Origin: Thiorhodovibrio frisius | GTDB lineage: Bacteria > Pseudomonadota > Gammaproteobacteria > Chromatiales > Chromatiaceae | DNA: 64,000 nt | Direction: 5' to 3' | NCBI RefSeq assembly: GCF_033954835.1 | Contig: NZ_CP121471.1 | Coordinates: 4,334,501 to 4,398,500 of the forward strand | Shown: positions 57,056 through 64,000 of the stretch, in pieces | Numbering within the stretch: the stretch's first letter is position 1 | Layout: every line of letters starts with the position of its first letter | The notes under the pieces: model-generated | Database searches by the model: none | Told to the model about the DNA's origin: nothing | The model's input: the letters and a program-made list of their open reading frames with translations, nothing else | Program-made: the position numbers and the translations under genes

Positions 57056-57199
57056 AAACTGGTCCCGGCAGAGAACTGGATCGACAACCGCCCGGACGCG
57101 CTAAAAACCGCCATCGCCGACCGCGCCGGCCAACGCCAACCCCAAGGTCAAACCCAGCCCCAAAGCCAGCCAAAAGCCGAACAGCGCAGCGACAAATAG
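57056..57199 (+). pseudogene. C-terminal scrap of a second sulP gene
   Basis: Plus-strand frame: KLVPAENWIDNRPDALKTAI then ADRAGQRQPQGQ... to a stop at 57197. The first part is identical to the end of the SulP transporter at 49114-50805, with a 64-base exact DNA match; after 'AGQR' the tails differ (Gln/Pro-rich here). It begins exactly where the truncated IS1634 transposase ends. It represents a lost paralogue or a copied tail carried in by transposition. Confidence 0.82.
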
Positions 57200-57292
57200 C
57201 TAGCGCGCGTCGCCCCAACCACTCCGGCAGAAGCTGGGTCCCTAGGATTTTTCGCTAAGGGTGTGCAACCTCTGACTGGCAAGCAAAAGCGC

Positions 57293-57330
57293 AAAAAGCC
57301 GATGCGAGAGAAAACTCGCATCGGCTTTTT
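57293..57330 (-). terminator. Bidirectional intrinsic terminator downstream of rpsT
   Basis: Perfect 16-base stem aaaaagccgatgcgag / ctcgcatcggcttttt around a 6-base loop. Both orientations end in a run of five T. It lies 58 bases past the rpsT stop on the minus strand and would also stop transcripts arriving from the plus-strand side (sulP scrap). Confidence 0.92.
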
Positions 57331-57388
57331 AATACCCAAACGACCTGGATGTGCGGCTTGGGTCTGGCCGCGCAGCGGTCGCTCAGGC

Positions 57389-57655
57389 TCAGGATGCCAT
57401 GGCACGCAGGCGCGCGTTCAGCCGGCTTTTGTGCCGAGCGGCCTTGTTACAATGAATCAGTCCTTTATTGGCGGCCCGATCAATCACGGGTACGGCGGAC
57501 TGATAGGCAGCGGTAGCAGCCTCCCTGTCACCGGCACCAATGGCTTTGAGAACCTTTTTCAGTGCGGTGCGAAAATGGCTGCGCTGCGCGGCGTTGCGCT
57601 GGCGATGTGTCTCGGCCTGGCGAGCGCGCTTGCGGGCTTGGGCGGAATTAGCCAA
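57389..57655 (-). CDS. rpsT: 30S ribosomal protein S20
   Basis: 88 residues: '[20 protein letters not shown]' start, '[14 protein letters not shown]', '[20 protein letters not shown]', '[17 protein letters not shown]'. S20 binds 16S rRNA early in 30S assembly. The initiation codon is TTG at 57655 (agagg 8 bases upstream), as in E. coli rpsT, where the UUG start is tied to autogenous translational control; no ATG is available. A sigma-70-like promoter and a strong terminator frame the gene, making it a monocistronic unit divergent from murJ. Confidence 0.97.
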   Translation of the reverse strand: MANSAQARKRARQAETHRQRNAAQRSHFRTALKKVLKAIGAGDREAATAAYQSAVPVIDRAANKGLIHCNKAARHKSRLNARLRAMAS

Positions 57656-57723
57656 AGGAATCCTCTCGCAAAAGTCGGGTGGAATGGGAAGGTTGAAATC
57701 TTCTCGGTCTGGTTAGCTGATCA

Positions 57724-57752
57724 ATGCTAATGTGATGTTCCCGCTCTGTCAA
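57724..57752 (-). promoter_or_regulatory. Sigma-70-like promoter for rpsT
   Basis: On the minus strand -35 TTGACA (57747-57752) and -10 TAGCAT (57724-57729) are separated by 17 bases, leaving a leader of about 60 bases before the TTG start. Perfect -35 and spacing support a strong promoter, as expected for a ribosomal protein gene. Confidence 0.7.
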
Positions 57753-57783
57753 TCCACAGTTCAAAAAATCAACAAAGTACTCC

Positions 57784-59349
57784 ATGTCCCAAGCCGAGCC
57801 CTCCGCATCGCTCGCAGGTTCCGTTGCTCGCGTTGGCGGCGGCACGCTGATCTCCCGTCTGCTCGGATTCGCGCGTGATTTGCTGATTGCGCGCCTGTTC
57901 GGAGCCAGTCAGGCGACTGATGCGTTTTTTGTCGCTTTCCGGATTCCCAATCTGATGCGGCGACTCTTTGCCGAGGGCGCCTTTGCCGCCACTCTGATCC
58001 CCGCCCTGACCCACGCGGGCGGCCAGCACCTCCAAGACCAAGACTCCACACGCAAGCTGATCAGCGAATTCACCGGCTCGCTGACAGCCCTGCTGCTGCT
58101 GATCACCGGCCTCGGCCTGCTCGCAGCGCCCTTGCTGGTCTGGCTGCTGGCGCCCGGCTTTAGCGCCGAAACACAACAACTGCAATTAACGACTGCGCTC
58201 TTGCGCCTGACGCTGCCCTATCTGTTGTTTATCGGGCTCACGGCACTGGCCGGCGCGGTGCTCAACTCCTACGAGCACTTCGCCATCCCAGCTCTGACCC
58301 CCGCGCTGCTCAATCTTTCACTCATTGGCTGCGCCTTGCTGCTCGCGCCTCGACTTGAACAACCCGTTTTTGCCCTCGCCTGGGGTGTCCTGTTTGGCGG
58401 TGTGGCGCAACTCGCCCTGCAAGTCGCTGCGCTAGCGCGCCTCGGGCTGCTGGTCACCCCAAGCATCAACTGGCACAGCCCGGAACTGACCCGTCTGCTG
58501 GCCGCCATGGGGCCGACGCTGATTGGCATGTCAGTCACGCAAATCAACCTGCTGCTCGACACTCTGCTGGCATCCTTTCTGATTGCCGGCAGCATCTCCT
58601 GGCTTTATTACGCCGAACGACTGATGGATTTTCCGCTCGGCATTCTTGGCGCCGCCCTAGGCACGGCGATTCTGCCGCGACTCGCACGGACCCATGCGAG
58701 CGGACATCGCGACGACTTCAACGTCACACTCGACTGGGCACTGCGCTGGACTCTGCTCCTCGGCTTGCCTGCTGCTGCCGGACTGCTGGTGCTCGCCGAG
58801 CCAATCATTGCAATCCTGTTCAGGTCTGACCACTTCGGAGCCCAAGACATCCACCAGGCCCAGCGGGCACTCATGGCCTACGCGTTAGGCCTGCCTTTTT
58901 TCATGGCCTACAAGGTTGTAGCCCCTGGCTTTTTCAGCCGCAATGACCTGAAAACACCACTGCGAATCGGTCTGATCAGCATGGCTGCCAACCTGCTGCT
59001 GAGCCTTCTGCTCATGGTGCCATTTGGGCACGTCGGACTCGCACTTGCCACATCGCTCGCGAGCGCCCTCGGTGCCGGTCTGCTGCTGCGAGCCATGCTG
59101 CGCGCCGATCACGCCAAGCTCCAGCCCGGCTGGTCGGCACTCCTGCTGCGCACGACCCTCGGCACAGCTGTCATGATGCTGCTGATTGCATGGATGTCAG
59201 CAAAGCTGCCACTCCCGACAGAACCGGGATTCGCCAAAGGCCTGTTACCGCTCATCGCCCTCGTCCTCACCGGCGCCATCGTCTATCCGCTCATGCTTCT
59301 GATGCTGGGATTCAGGGCGCGGCATATCCGCCCCAAGCGGCAACATTGA
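57784..59349 (+). CDS. murJ: Lipid II flippase MurJ
   Basis: 521 residues with about 14 membrane helices, MOP superfamily. N-terminal 'GGGTLISRLLGFARDLLIAR' and 'AFRIPNLMRRLFAEGAFAAT' are diagnostic MurJ sequences; the essential Arg in 'FRIPNLMRRLF' and acidic/basic residues of the cavity (Arg 24-like in 'SRLLGFARD') are present. MurJ flips lipid II to the periplasm for peptidoglycan synthesis. ATG 57784; followed 346 bases later by ribF, the normal gammaproteobacterial order murJ-ribF-ileS-lspA. Confidence 0.96.
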   Translation: MSQAEPSASLAGSVARVGGGTLISRLLGFARDLLIARLFGASQATDAFFVAFRIPNLMRRLFAEGAFAATLIPALTHAGGQHLQDQDSTRKLISEFTGSLTALLLLITGLGLLAAPLLVWLLAPGFSAETQQLQLTTALLRLTLPYLLFIGLTALAGAVLNSYEHFAIPALTPALLNLSLIGCALLLAPRLEQPVFALAWGVLFGGVAQLALQVAALARLGLLVTPSINWHSPELTRLLAAMGPTLIGMSVTQINLLLDTLLASFLIAGSISWLYYAERLMDFPLGILGAALGTAILPRLARTHASGHRDDFNVTLDWALRWTLLLGLPAAAGLLVLAEPIIAILFRSDHFGAQDIHQAQRALMAYALGLPFFMAYKVVAPGFFSRNDLKTPLRIGLISMAANLLLSLLLMVPFGHVGLALATSLASALGAGLLLRAMLRADHAKLQPGWSALLLRTTLGTAVMMLLIAWMSAKLPLPTEPGFAKGLLPLIALVLTGAIVYPLMLLMLGFRARHIRPKRQH

Positions 59350-59695
59350 GCGACTCGCTCGATCCGCCGCCAAAGGCTTGCAGACCGTTCAATCAGGCAA
59401 CGCCACCAGACGGACAAGATCAAACAGCATCGACTCTCCTGCCCCATTAACCGTGCAGTCTCGCGAAACCACACGAGACAGTCCGCGTCTTTGGCCTTGT
59501 TTTCCGTTAAAATGCCGCGTTTACCCAGACGATTACCAAAGCCTGCCTCGGTGTTGCACCCGAGTAATGGCCGACATTCGAGGACGCTGCTTGGTCGGAG
59601 CCATACCTGGACATCTCGACAAGCAGAGCCCTGATGACGACAGAGCCTGCACCTAACCGGCCCCACAGCGACAGCTTCCACATTTCACTCACTCC
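59350..59695. other. Gap between murJ and ribF
   Basis: 346 bases without a believable gene. A 'gttttccgttaaaatgccgcg' stretch near 59499-59519 contains a -10-like TAAAAT but no clear -35 at proper distance; it may be a promoter for the ribF-ileS-lspA operon. No terminator hairpin seen after murJ. Confidence 0.4.
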
Positions 59696-60622
59696 ATGCG
59701 CCTAATTCGTGGCCTTTATAATCTGCGTGCCTCTGACCGGGGCTGTGTCGCGACCATCGGTAACTTCGACGGCGTGCATTTGGGCCATCGGGCAGTTTTC
59801 CGGCGGCTGATCGATCTTGCGCGCATCCATCAGGTGCCAGCGACTGTCATTACCTTCGAGCCGCAGCCGATGGAGTTTTTCGCGCCCAAGCAGGCACCGG
59901 CGCGCCTGACCCGACTGCGCGAGAAGGCGCGGGTCATGGCCGAGGATGGCATCGAGCAGCTGATGGTGCTGCGTTTTGATCATTCCTTGGCAAGTCTCGA
60001 TCCGGAAGTCTTTGTCTCGCGCCTGCTGGTTGCTGGGCTTGGGGTGCGTTATCTGCTGGTGGGGGACGATTTTCGCTTTGGCCACCAGCGCGCGGGTGAC
60101 TATCAACTGCTGTGCGATTGCGGCCAAAGGAATGGATTCGAGGTTGCCAATCTGGCAACGGTGCGCGATGGTGACGAGCGCATCAGCAGCACTAGAGTGC
60201 GCGCGGCCCTGGCGGCAGGCGAGCTAACACTGGCCCGTCGACTGTTGGGGCGGCCCTATTGTCTGCATGGACGGGTTGCCCATGGCGAAAGACGCGGGCG
60301 CGAGCTCGGATTTCCGACAGCCAATATCCACCTGCACCGACACGCCACGCCGCTCAGCGGGGTCTATGCGGTGTTGGTGCATGGCCTGGCTCAAGGCGCG
60401 CTGCCCGGTGTCGCCAATGTTGGTATTCGCCCCACGGTAGCCGGCACTGTCGTGCGGCTAGAAGTCCATCTGTTCGACTTCGCGCAAGACATCTACGGTG
60501 CGCATCTGCGGGTAGAATTTCGCACCTGGCTGCGCCCTGAACAAAAATTTTCATCCCTCGCAGCACTGCGCGAACAAATCACTCGCGACAGCGCAGCGGC
60601 CAGAGCGGTTTTCGTGCAGTAA
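59696..60622 (+). CDS. ribF: Bifunctional riboflavin kinase / FAD synthetase
   Basis: 308 residues. N-terminal adenylyltransferase: 'VATIGNFDGVHLGHRAVFRR' (nucleotide-binding H-x-G-H), 'VGDDFRFGHQRAGDY', 'ISSTRVRAAL' (the S-S/T-R motif). C-terminal kinase: 'RVAHGERRGRELGFPTANIH' and 'GVYAVLV...GVANVGIRPTV'. The enzyme makes FMN and FAD from riboflavin. ATG 59696. First gene of the conserved ribF-ileS-lspA series; ileS starts 54 bases later. Confidence 0.96.
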   Translation: MRLIRGLYNLRASDRGCVATIGNFDGVHLGHRAVFRRLIDLARIHQVPATVITFEPQPMEFFAPKQAPARLTRLREKARVMAEDGIEQLMVLRFDHSLASLDPEVFVSRLLVAGLGVRYLLVGDDFRFGHQRAGDYQLLCDCGQRNGFEVANLATVRDGDERISSTRVRAALAAGELTLARRLLGRPYCLHGRVAHGERRGRELGFPTANIHLHRHATPLSGVYAVLVHGLAQGALPGVANVGIRPTVAGTVVRLEVHLFDFAQDIYGAHLRVEFRTWLRPEQKFSSLAALREQITRDSAAARAVFVQ

Positions 60623-60676
60623 AGGCGACTTTGTTCGCCGCGACACATCGAACATAACGATCAAGGACAGCATCCC

Positions 60677-63571
60677 GTGACCCAAGCCGAGAACGACTAC
60701 AAAGCCACCCTGAACCTTCCCAGCACCGGCTTTCCGATGAAGGGCAACCTGGCTCAGCGCGAGCCGGAGATGCTCAAGCGCTGGGAGCAGGAAGACGTCT
60801 ACGGCCAGATTCGCGCCGCGCGCGCCGGCGCGGAGCAGTTCATCCTGCACGATGGCCCGCCCTATGCAAATGGTGCCATTCACATCGGCCATGCGGTGAA
60901 CAAGATTCTCAAGGACATCATCGTCAAGTCGCGCACGCTCGACGGGCTGGACGCGCCCTATGTGCCGGGCTGGGACTGTCACGGGCTGCCGATCGAGTTG
61001 CAGGTCGAGAAGAAAAAGGGCAAGCCAGGGCTGCGTATCTCGGCCACGCAGTTTCGCGACGCCTGCCGCGAGTATGCGGGCAAACAGGTCGATGGCCAGC
61101 GCGAGGACTTCAAACGCTTGGGCGTACTGGGCGACTGGGCCAATCCTTACCTGACCATGGCCCCAGCCTTTGAGGCCGAAATCGTGCGCTCGCTCGGGCG
61201 CATCATCGACGCCGGGCATCTGCACAAGGGCGCCAAGCCTGTGCACTGGTGCATCGATTGCGGCTCGGCCCTAGCCGAGGCCGAGGTGGAATATGCCGAG
61301 AAAGAATCCATCGCCATCGATGTGCGCTTTCCGGTGCAGGAAGACGACGCCCTGTTCGCACGCTGCCATGCGGTGCCCGATGGCCATGGCGAGGGGCCCA
61401 TGTCGGTGGTCATCTGGACCACCACGCCTTGGACACTCCCAGCCAATCAGGCCGTGGCACTCAATCCCGAGCTGGAATACGCCCTGGTGCAAGTGGAGGA
61501 TGGCCCGGGCAATGGCCATGGCGGGAAGGAGCGCCTGCTGATCGCTGAGGGGCTGATCAAGGACACCATGGATCGATGGAATATCGCGCATTATCGGGTG
61601 ATTGCCTATGGCCCCGGCCATGCGTTCGAGGGGATGAAACTGGCACATCCCTTCTATGACCGCGAGATTCCGATCATCCTCGGCGAGCATGTCACCCTCG
61701 ATGCCGGCACCGGTGCCGTGCATACTGCCCCCGGTCATGGCCTGGAGGACTATCTGGTCGGCAACCGCTACAAATTGCGCGTCGACAACCCGGTCGGCGG
61801 TGATGGCCGCTTCGTCCCCGGCACCCCGCTGTTGGCGGGCGAAAATGTGTTTGATGCCAACGAGCAGGTAGTAGAAATCCTCAAAGCCCGGGGCGCCCTG
61901 CTGCGCGCGTCACGTTTCAACCACAGCTATCCGCATTGCTGGCGACATAAGACCCCGGTAATCTTCCGCGCCACCCCGCAGTGGTTCATCGGCATGGAGC
62001 AACGCGGACTCAGAAATGCCGCGCTGGAGGCCATCGACACCGTGCGCTGGCTGCCCGACTGGGGGCAGTCGCGCATTCAGGGCATGGTGGCCAACCGGCC
62101 GGACTGGTGCATTTCCCGTCAGCGAACCTGGGGCGTCCCCATCACGCTGCTGATCCACAAGCACAGCGGCGAGCGCCACCCGCGCACCCCGGAACTGATC
62201 GAAGAGGTTGCCCGGCGCATCGAACAAGGCGGCATCAATGCCTGGTTCGAGCTGCAAGTGAGCGACCTGCTGCCGGAAGCTGAAGCAGCCGACTACGTGA
62301 AGGTGACGGACACCCTGGATGTCTGGTTCGACTCGGGCGTCACCCACGCCTGCGTGCTTGAGCAGCGCACGGGCTTAAGCGTCCCGGCCGATCTGTACCT
62401 GGAGGGCTCCGACCAACATCGCGGCTGGTTCCAGTCCTCGTTGCTGACATCCGTCGCCATGCACGGGCCTGATGAGAGCAGGGCGCCCTACAAAACCGTG
62501 CTGACCCATGGTTTCACCGTCGATCAGCAGGGACGCAAGATGTCGAAGTCCCTCGGCAATGTGGTCAGTCCCCAGCAGGTGGTCAAAACGCTCGGCGCCG
62601 ACATCATCCGTCTGTGGGTAGCGGCGACCGACTATCGCGGCGAGATGAGTGTGTCGGAGGAAATCCTCAAGCGCACCGCCGATGCCTACCGGCGCATCCG
62701 CAACACCGCGCGCTTTCTGCTGGCTAATCTCAACGGCTTCGACCCCGAACAGCATCTGGTTGCCCCGGGTGAAATGATCGCGCTCGACCGTTGGGCGGTG
62801 GCCCGCGCGCATGAGTTGCAGCAGGAGATCCTCAGCGCCTACCAGGACTATCAATTTCACTTGATCTACCACCGCCTGCACAACTTCTGCGTGGTCGACA
62901 TGGGCGGCTTTTATCTGGATGTCATCAAGGATCGCCAGTACACCACGCCGGCCGACAGCCTGGCCCGTCGCTCCTGCCAGAGCGCCATGTACCTGATCAT
63001 TGAGGCCATGAGTCGCTGGCTGGCACCCATCTTGAGCTTCACCGCCGATGAGATCTGGCAGCACATTCCCGGTCGCCAACCAGATCGGGAGCCCGGTGCT
63101 GAGCCGCCATCGAGCGTCTTCGCCGCCTCCTGGTTCGACGGCCTGTTCGCGCTCGATGCCAGCGACCCGCTCGATACTGCGGCCTGGAATCAGATACTCG
63201 AGTGCCGCGCCGCCGTTGGTAAAGCGCTGGAAGACGCGCGCAAATCCGCGCTGATCGGCGCCGCCCTGGATGCCGAGATCGCGCTTTATTGCAAACCCGA
63301 GTTGGCGGGGATTCTGAACCGCCTAGGCGAGGAGTTGCGCTTTATCTTCATCACATCAGGGGTCTCTGTGCACGGGCTTGAGCAGGCTCCGGCGGACGCG
63401 ACCGACGCCGCAGAGGGACTGAAAGTGCAGGTGCGCCCAAGCCCGCACCCAAAATGCGTGCGCTGCTGGCATCATCGCGCCGACCTGGGCACCCATACCG
63501 AGCATCCGCATCTGTGTGGGCGCTGTGTTGAGAACATCACCGGCGCCGGCGAGACCCGGCGCTTTGCCTAA
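60677..63571 (+). CDS. ileS: Isoleucyl-tRNA synthetase
   Basis: 964 residues from GTG 60677 (aagga 11 bases upstream). Class I signature '[18 protein letters not shown]' (HIGH at 69-72) and KMSKS at 621-625; editing domain CP1 ('[14 protein letters not shown]', '[11 protein letters not shown]') and the C-terminal zinc site '[12 protein letters not shown]...LCGRCV' are all present. Normal bacterial length. GTG start is uncommon but the N-terminus aligns with the family ('[20 protein letters not shown]'). The stop overlaps the lspA ATG by one base. Confidence 0.97.
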   Translation: MTQAENDYKATLNLPSTGFPMKGNLAQREPEMLKRWEQEDVYGQIRAARAGAEQFILHDGPPYANGAIHIGHAVNKILKDIIVKSRTLDGLDAPYVPGWDCHGLPIELQVEKKKGKPGLRISATQFRDACREYAGKQVDGQREDFKRLGVLGDWANPYLTMAPAFEAEIVRSLGRIIDAGHLHKGAKPVHWCIDCGSALAEAEVEYAEKESIAIDVRFPVQEDDALFARCHAVPDGHGEGPMSVVIWTTTPWTLPANQAVALNPELEYALVQVEDGPGNGHGGKERLLIAEGLIKDTMDRWNIAHYRVIAYGPGHAFEGMKLAHPFYDREIPIILGEHVTLDAGTGAVHTAPGHGLEDYLVGNRYKLRVDNPVGGDGRFVPGTPLLAGENVFDANEQVVEILKARGALLRASRFNHSYPHCWRHKTPVIFRATPQWFIGMEQRGLRNAALEAIDTVRWLPDWGQSRIQGMVANRPDWCISRQRTWGVPITLLIHKHSGERHPRTPELIEEVARRIEQGGINAWFELQVSDLLPEAEAADYVKVTDTLDVWFDSGVTHACVLEQRTGLSVPADLYLEGSDQHRGWFQSSLLTSVAMHGPDESRAPYKTVLTHGFTVDQQGRKMSKSLGNVVSPQQVVKTLGADIIRLWVAATDYRGEMSVSEEILKRTADAYRRIRNTARFLLANLNGFDPEQHLVAPGEMIALDRWAVARAHELQQEILSAYQDYQFHLIYHRLHNFCVVDMGGFYLDVIKDRQYTTPADSLARRSCQSAMYLIIEAMSRWLAPILSFTADEIWQHIPGRQPDREPGAEPPSSVFAASWFDGLFALDASDPLDTAAWNQILECRAAVGKALEDARKSALIGAALDAEIALYCKPELAGILNRLGEELRFIFITSGVSVHGLEQAPADATDAAEGLKVQVRPSPHPKCVRCWHHRADLGTHTEHPHLCGRCVENITGAGETRRFA

Positions 63572-64000
63572 TGAGTGACAACATGTCCGCATTCACCCCG
63601 AGCCGGGCGCACTGGTTATGGCTGTCGGTCACAGTCATCGCACTCGACCAGCTCAGCAAATGGCTGGCTGAGCGTCTACTGCCGCTGCACGAGCCGGTCG
63701 CGCTCATGCCGATGTTAAACCTCACCCTGATGCACAACGAGGGCGCAGCCTTCAGCCTGCTAGCCGATGCCGGTGGCTGGCAGCGCTGGCTGTTCGCGGG
63801 CTTTGCGCTGCTGGTCACCATCGGGCTGATCATCTGGCTGCTGCGCCTCGACGCCCGCGAGCGCCTGACTGCTGCGGCGCTAACGCTGCTAATTGGCGGT
63901 GCTATTGGCAACCTGATCGACCGGGTACGCACCGGCAGGGTGGTGGATTTCATCGATGTCTATTATGGTGACTGGCACTGGCCGGCGTTTAACCTTGCCG
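63571..64000 (+). CDS. lspA: Lipoprotein signal peptidase (3' end outside window)
   Basis: 143 residues are visible from ATG 63571 ([20 protein letters not shown]). Four-helix aspartyl protease that removes lipoprotein signal peptides. Seen: 'VIALDQLSKWLA', 'LTLMHNEGAAFSLLADAGGW', 'LIGGAIGNLIDRVRTGRVVD' with the first catalytic Asp, 'FIDVYYGDWHWPAFNLA' just before the second. The window ends one or two codons short of the 'NxAD' Asp. Start overlaps the ileS stop; standard operon partner. Confidence 0.95.
   Translation, partial: MSDNMSAFTPSRAHWLWLSVTVIALDQLSKWLAERLLPLHEPVALMPMLNLTLMHNEGAAFSLLADAGGWQRWLFAGFALLVTIGLIIWLLRLDARERLTAAALTLLIGGAIGNLIDRVRTGRVVDFIDVYYGDWHWPAFNLA

Overview
The window reads as chromosome of a GC-rich gammaproteobacterium. 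The gene order rpsT / murJ-ribF-ileS-lspA, the many housekeeping genes closest to gammaproteobacterial types (recG, mltB, purC, tgt, ygbA-like) and the intergenic and toxin-antitoxin content suggest a purple sulfur bacterium (Chromatiales). That assignment is an inference from protein style; no photosynthesis or sulfur-oxidation gene lies in the window to confirm it.

The window falls into three kinds of territory. (1) Positions 1 to about 18,100 are an accessory region: an IS5-family transposase, a Schlafen/AlbA_2 ATPase-like regulator, a coiled-coil PD-(D/E)XK protein, and a surface-polysaccharide cluster (GT4, GT2, a second GT4, a sulfotransferase, a Wzx-type flippase). Next come an ORF-less group II intron, the wreck of a Wzm/Wzt polysaccharide ABC exporter, an Rpn-like PD-(D/E)XK protein, and a dense set of toxin-antitoxin or related parts (MntA/HepT, NTase/HI0074, UPF0175, RelE remnant, two HipA/YjjJ-type kinases). 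Many are broken: a frameshifted HepT, an N-terminally deleted HipA, truncated DUF3368, RelE, epimerase and Uma2 remnants, and a second Schlafen remnant. (2) Positions 18,000 to 50,800 are mostly ordinary genes: DNA repair (recG), cell wall (mltB, L,D-transpeptidase), purine synthesis (purC), tRNA modification (tgt), msrA and pgl. This part also holds a LolD/FtsX-like ABC system with a CrtC/AttH-type lipocalin protein, a very large AAA-ATPase hybrid histidine kinase, a GAF-GGDEF diguanylate cyclase and a SulP anion transporter, plus one vapBC-type module. (3) Positions 50,800 to 57,200 are a second mobile/glycan patch: a degraded ISXO2-like transposase, a GT39-like membrane glycosyltransferase, a GT2/methyltransferase/LPG-synthase-like operon, a truncated IS1634-family transposase, and a C-terminal scrap of a second sulP gene. 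It is followed by the conserved rpsT // murJ, ribF, ileS, lspA block, which runs off the right edge.

No CRISPR array, tRNA or rRNA was recognised. No clearly new system stands out. The most interesting items are a dispersed inverted-repeat element present at two distant loci (about 31.4 kb and 55.9 kb), an in-frame internally deleted exporter permease, the accumulation of TA/nuclease remnants with readable deletion junctions, an HTH protein with a degenerate nucleotidyltransferase domain facing a palindrome, and a GT gene whose base composition changes part way.
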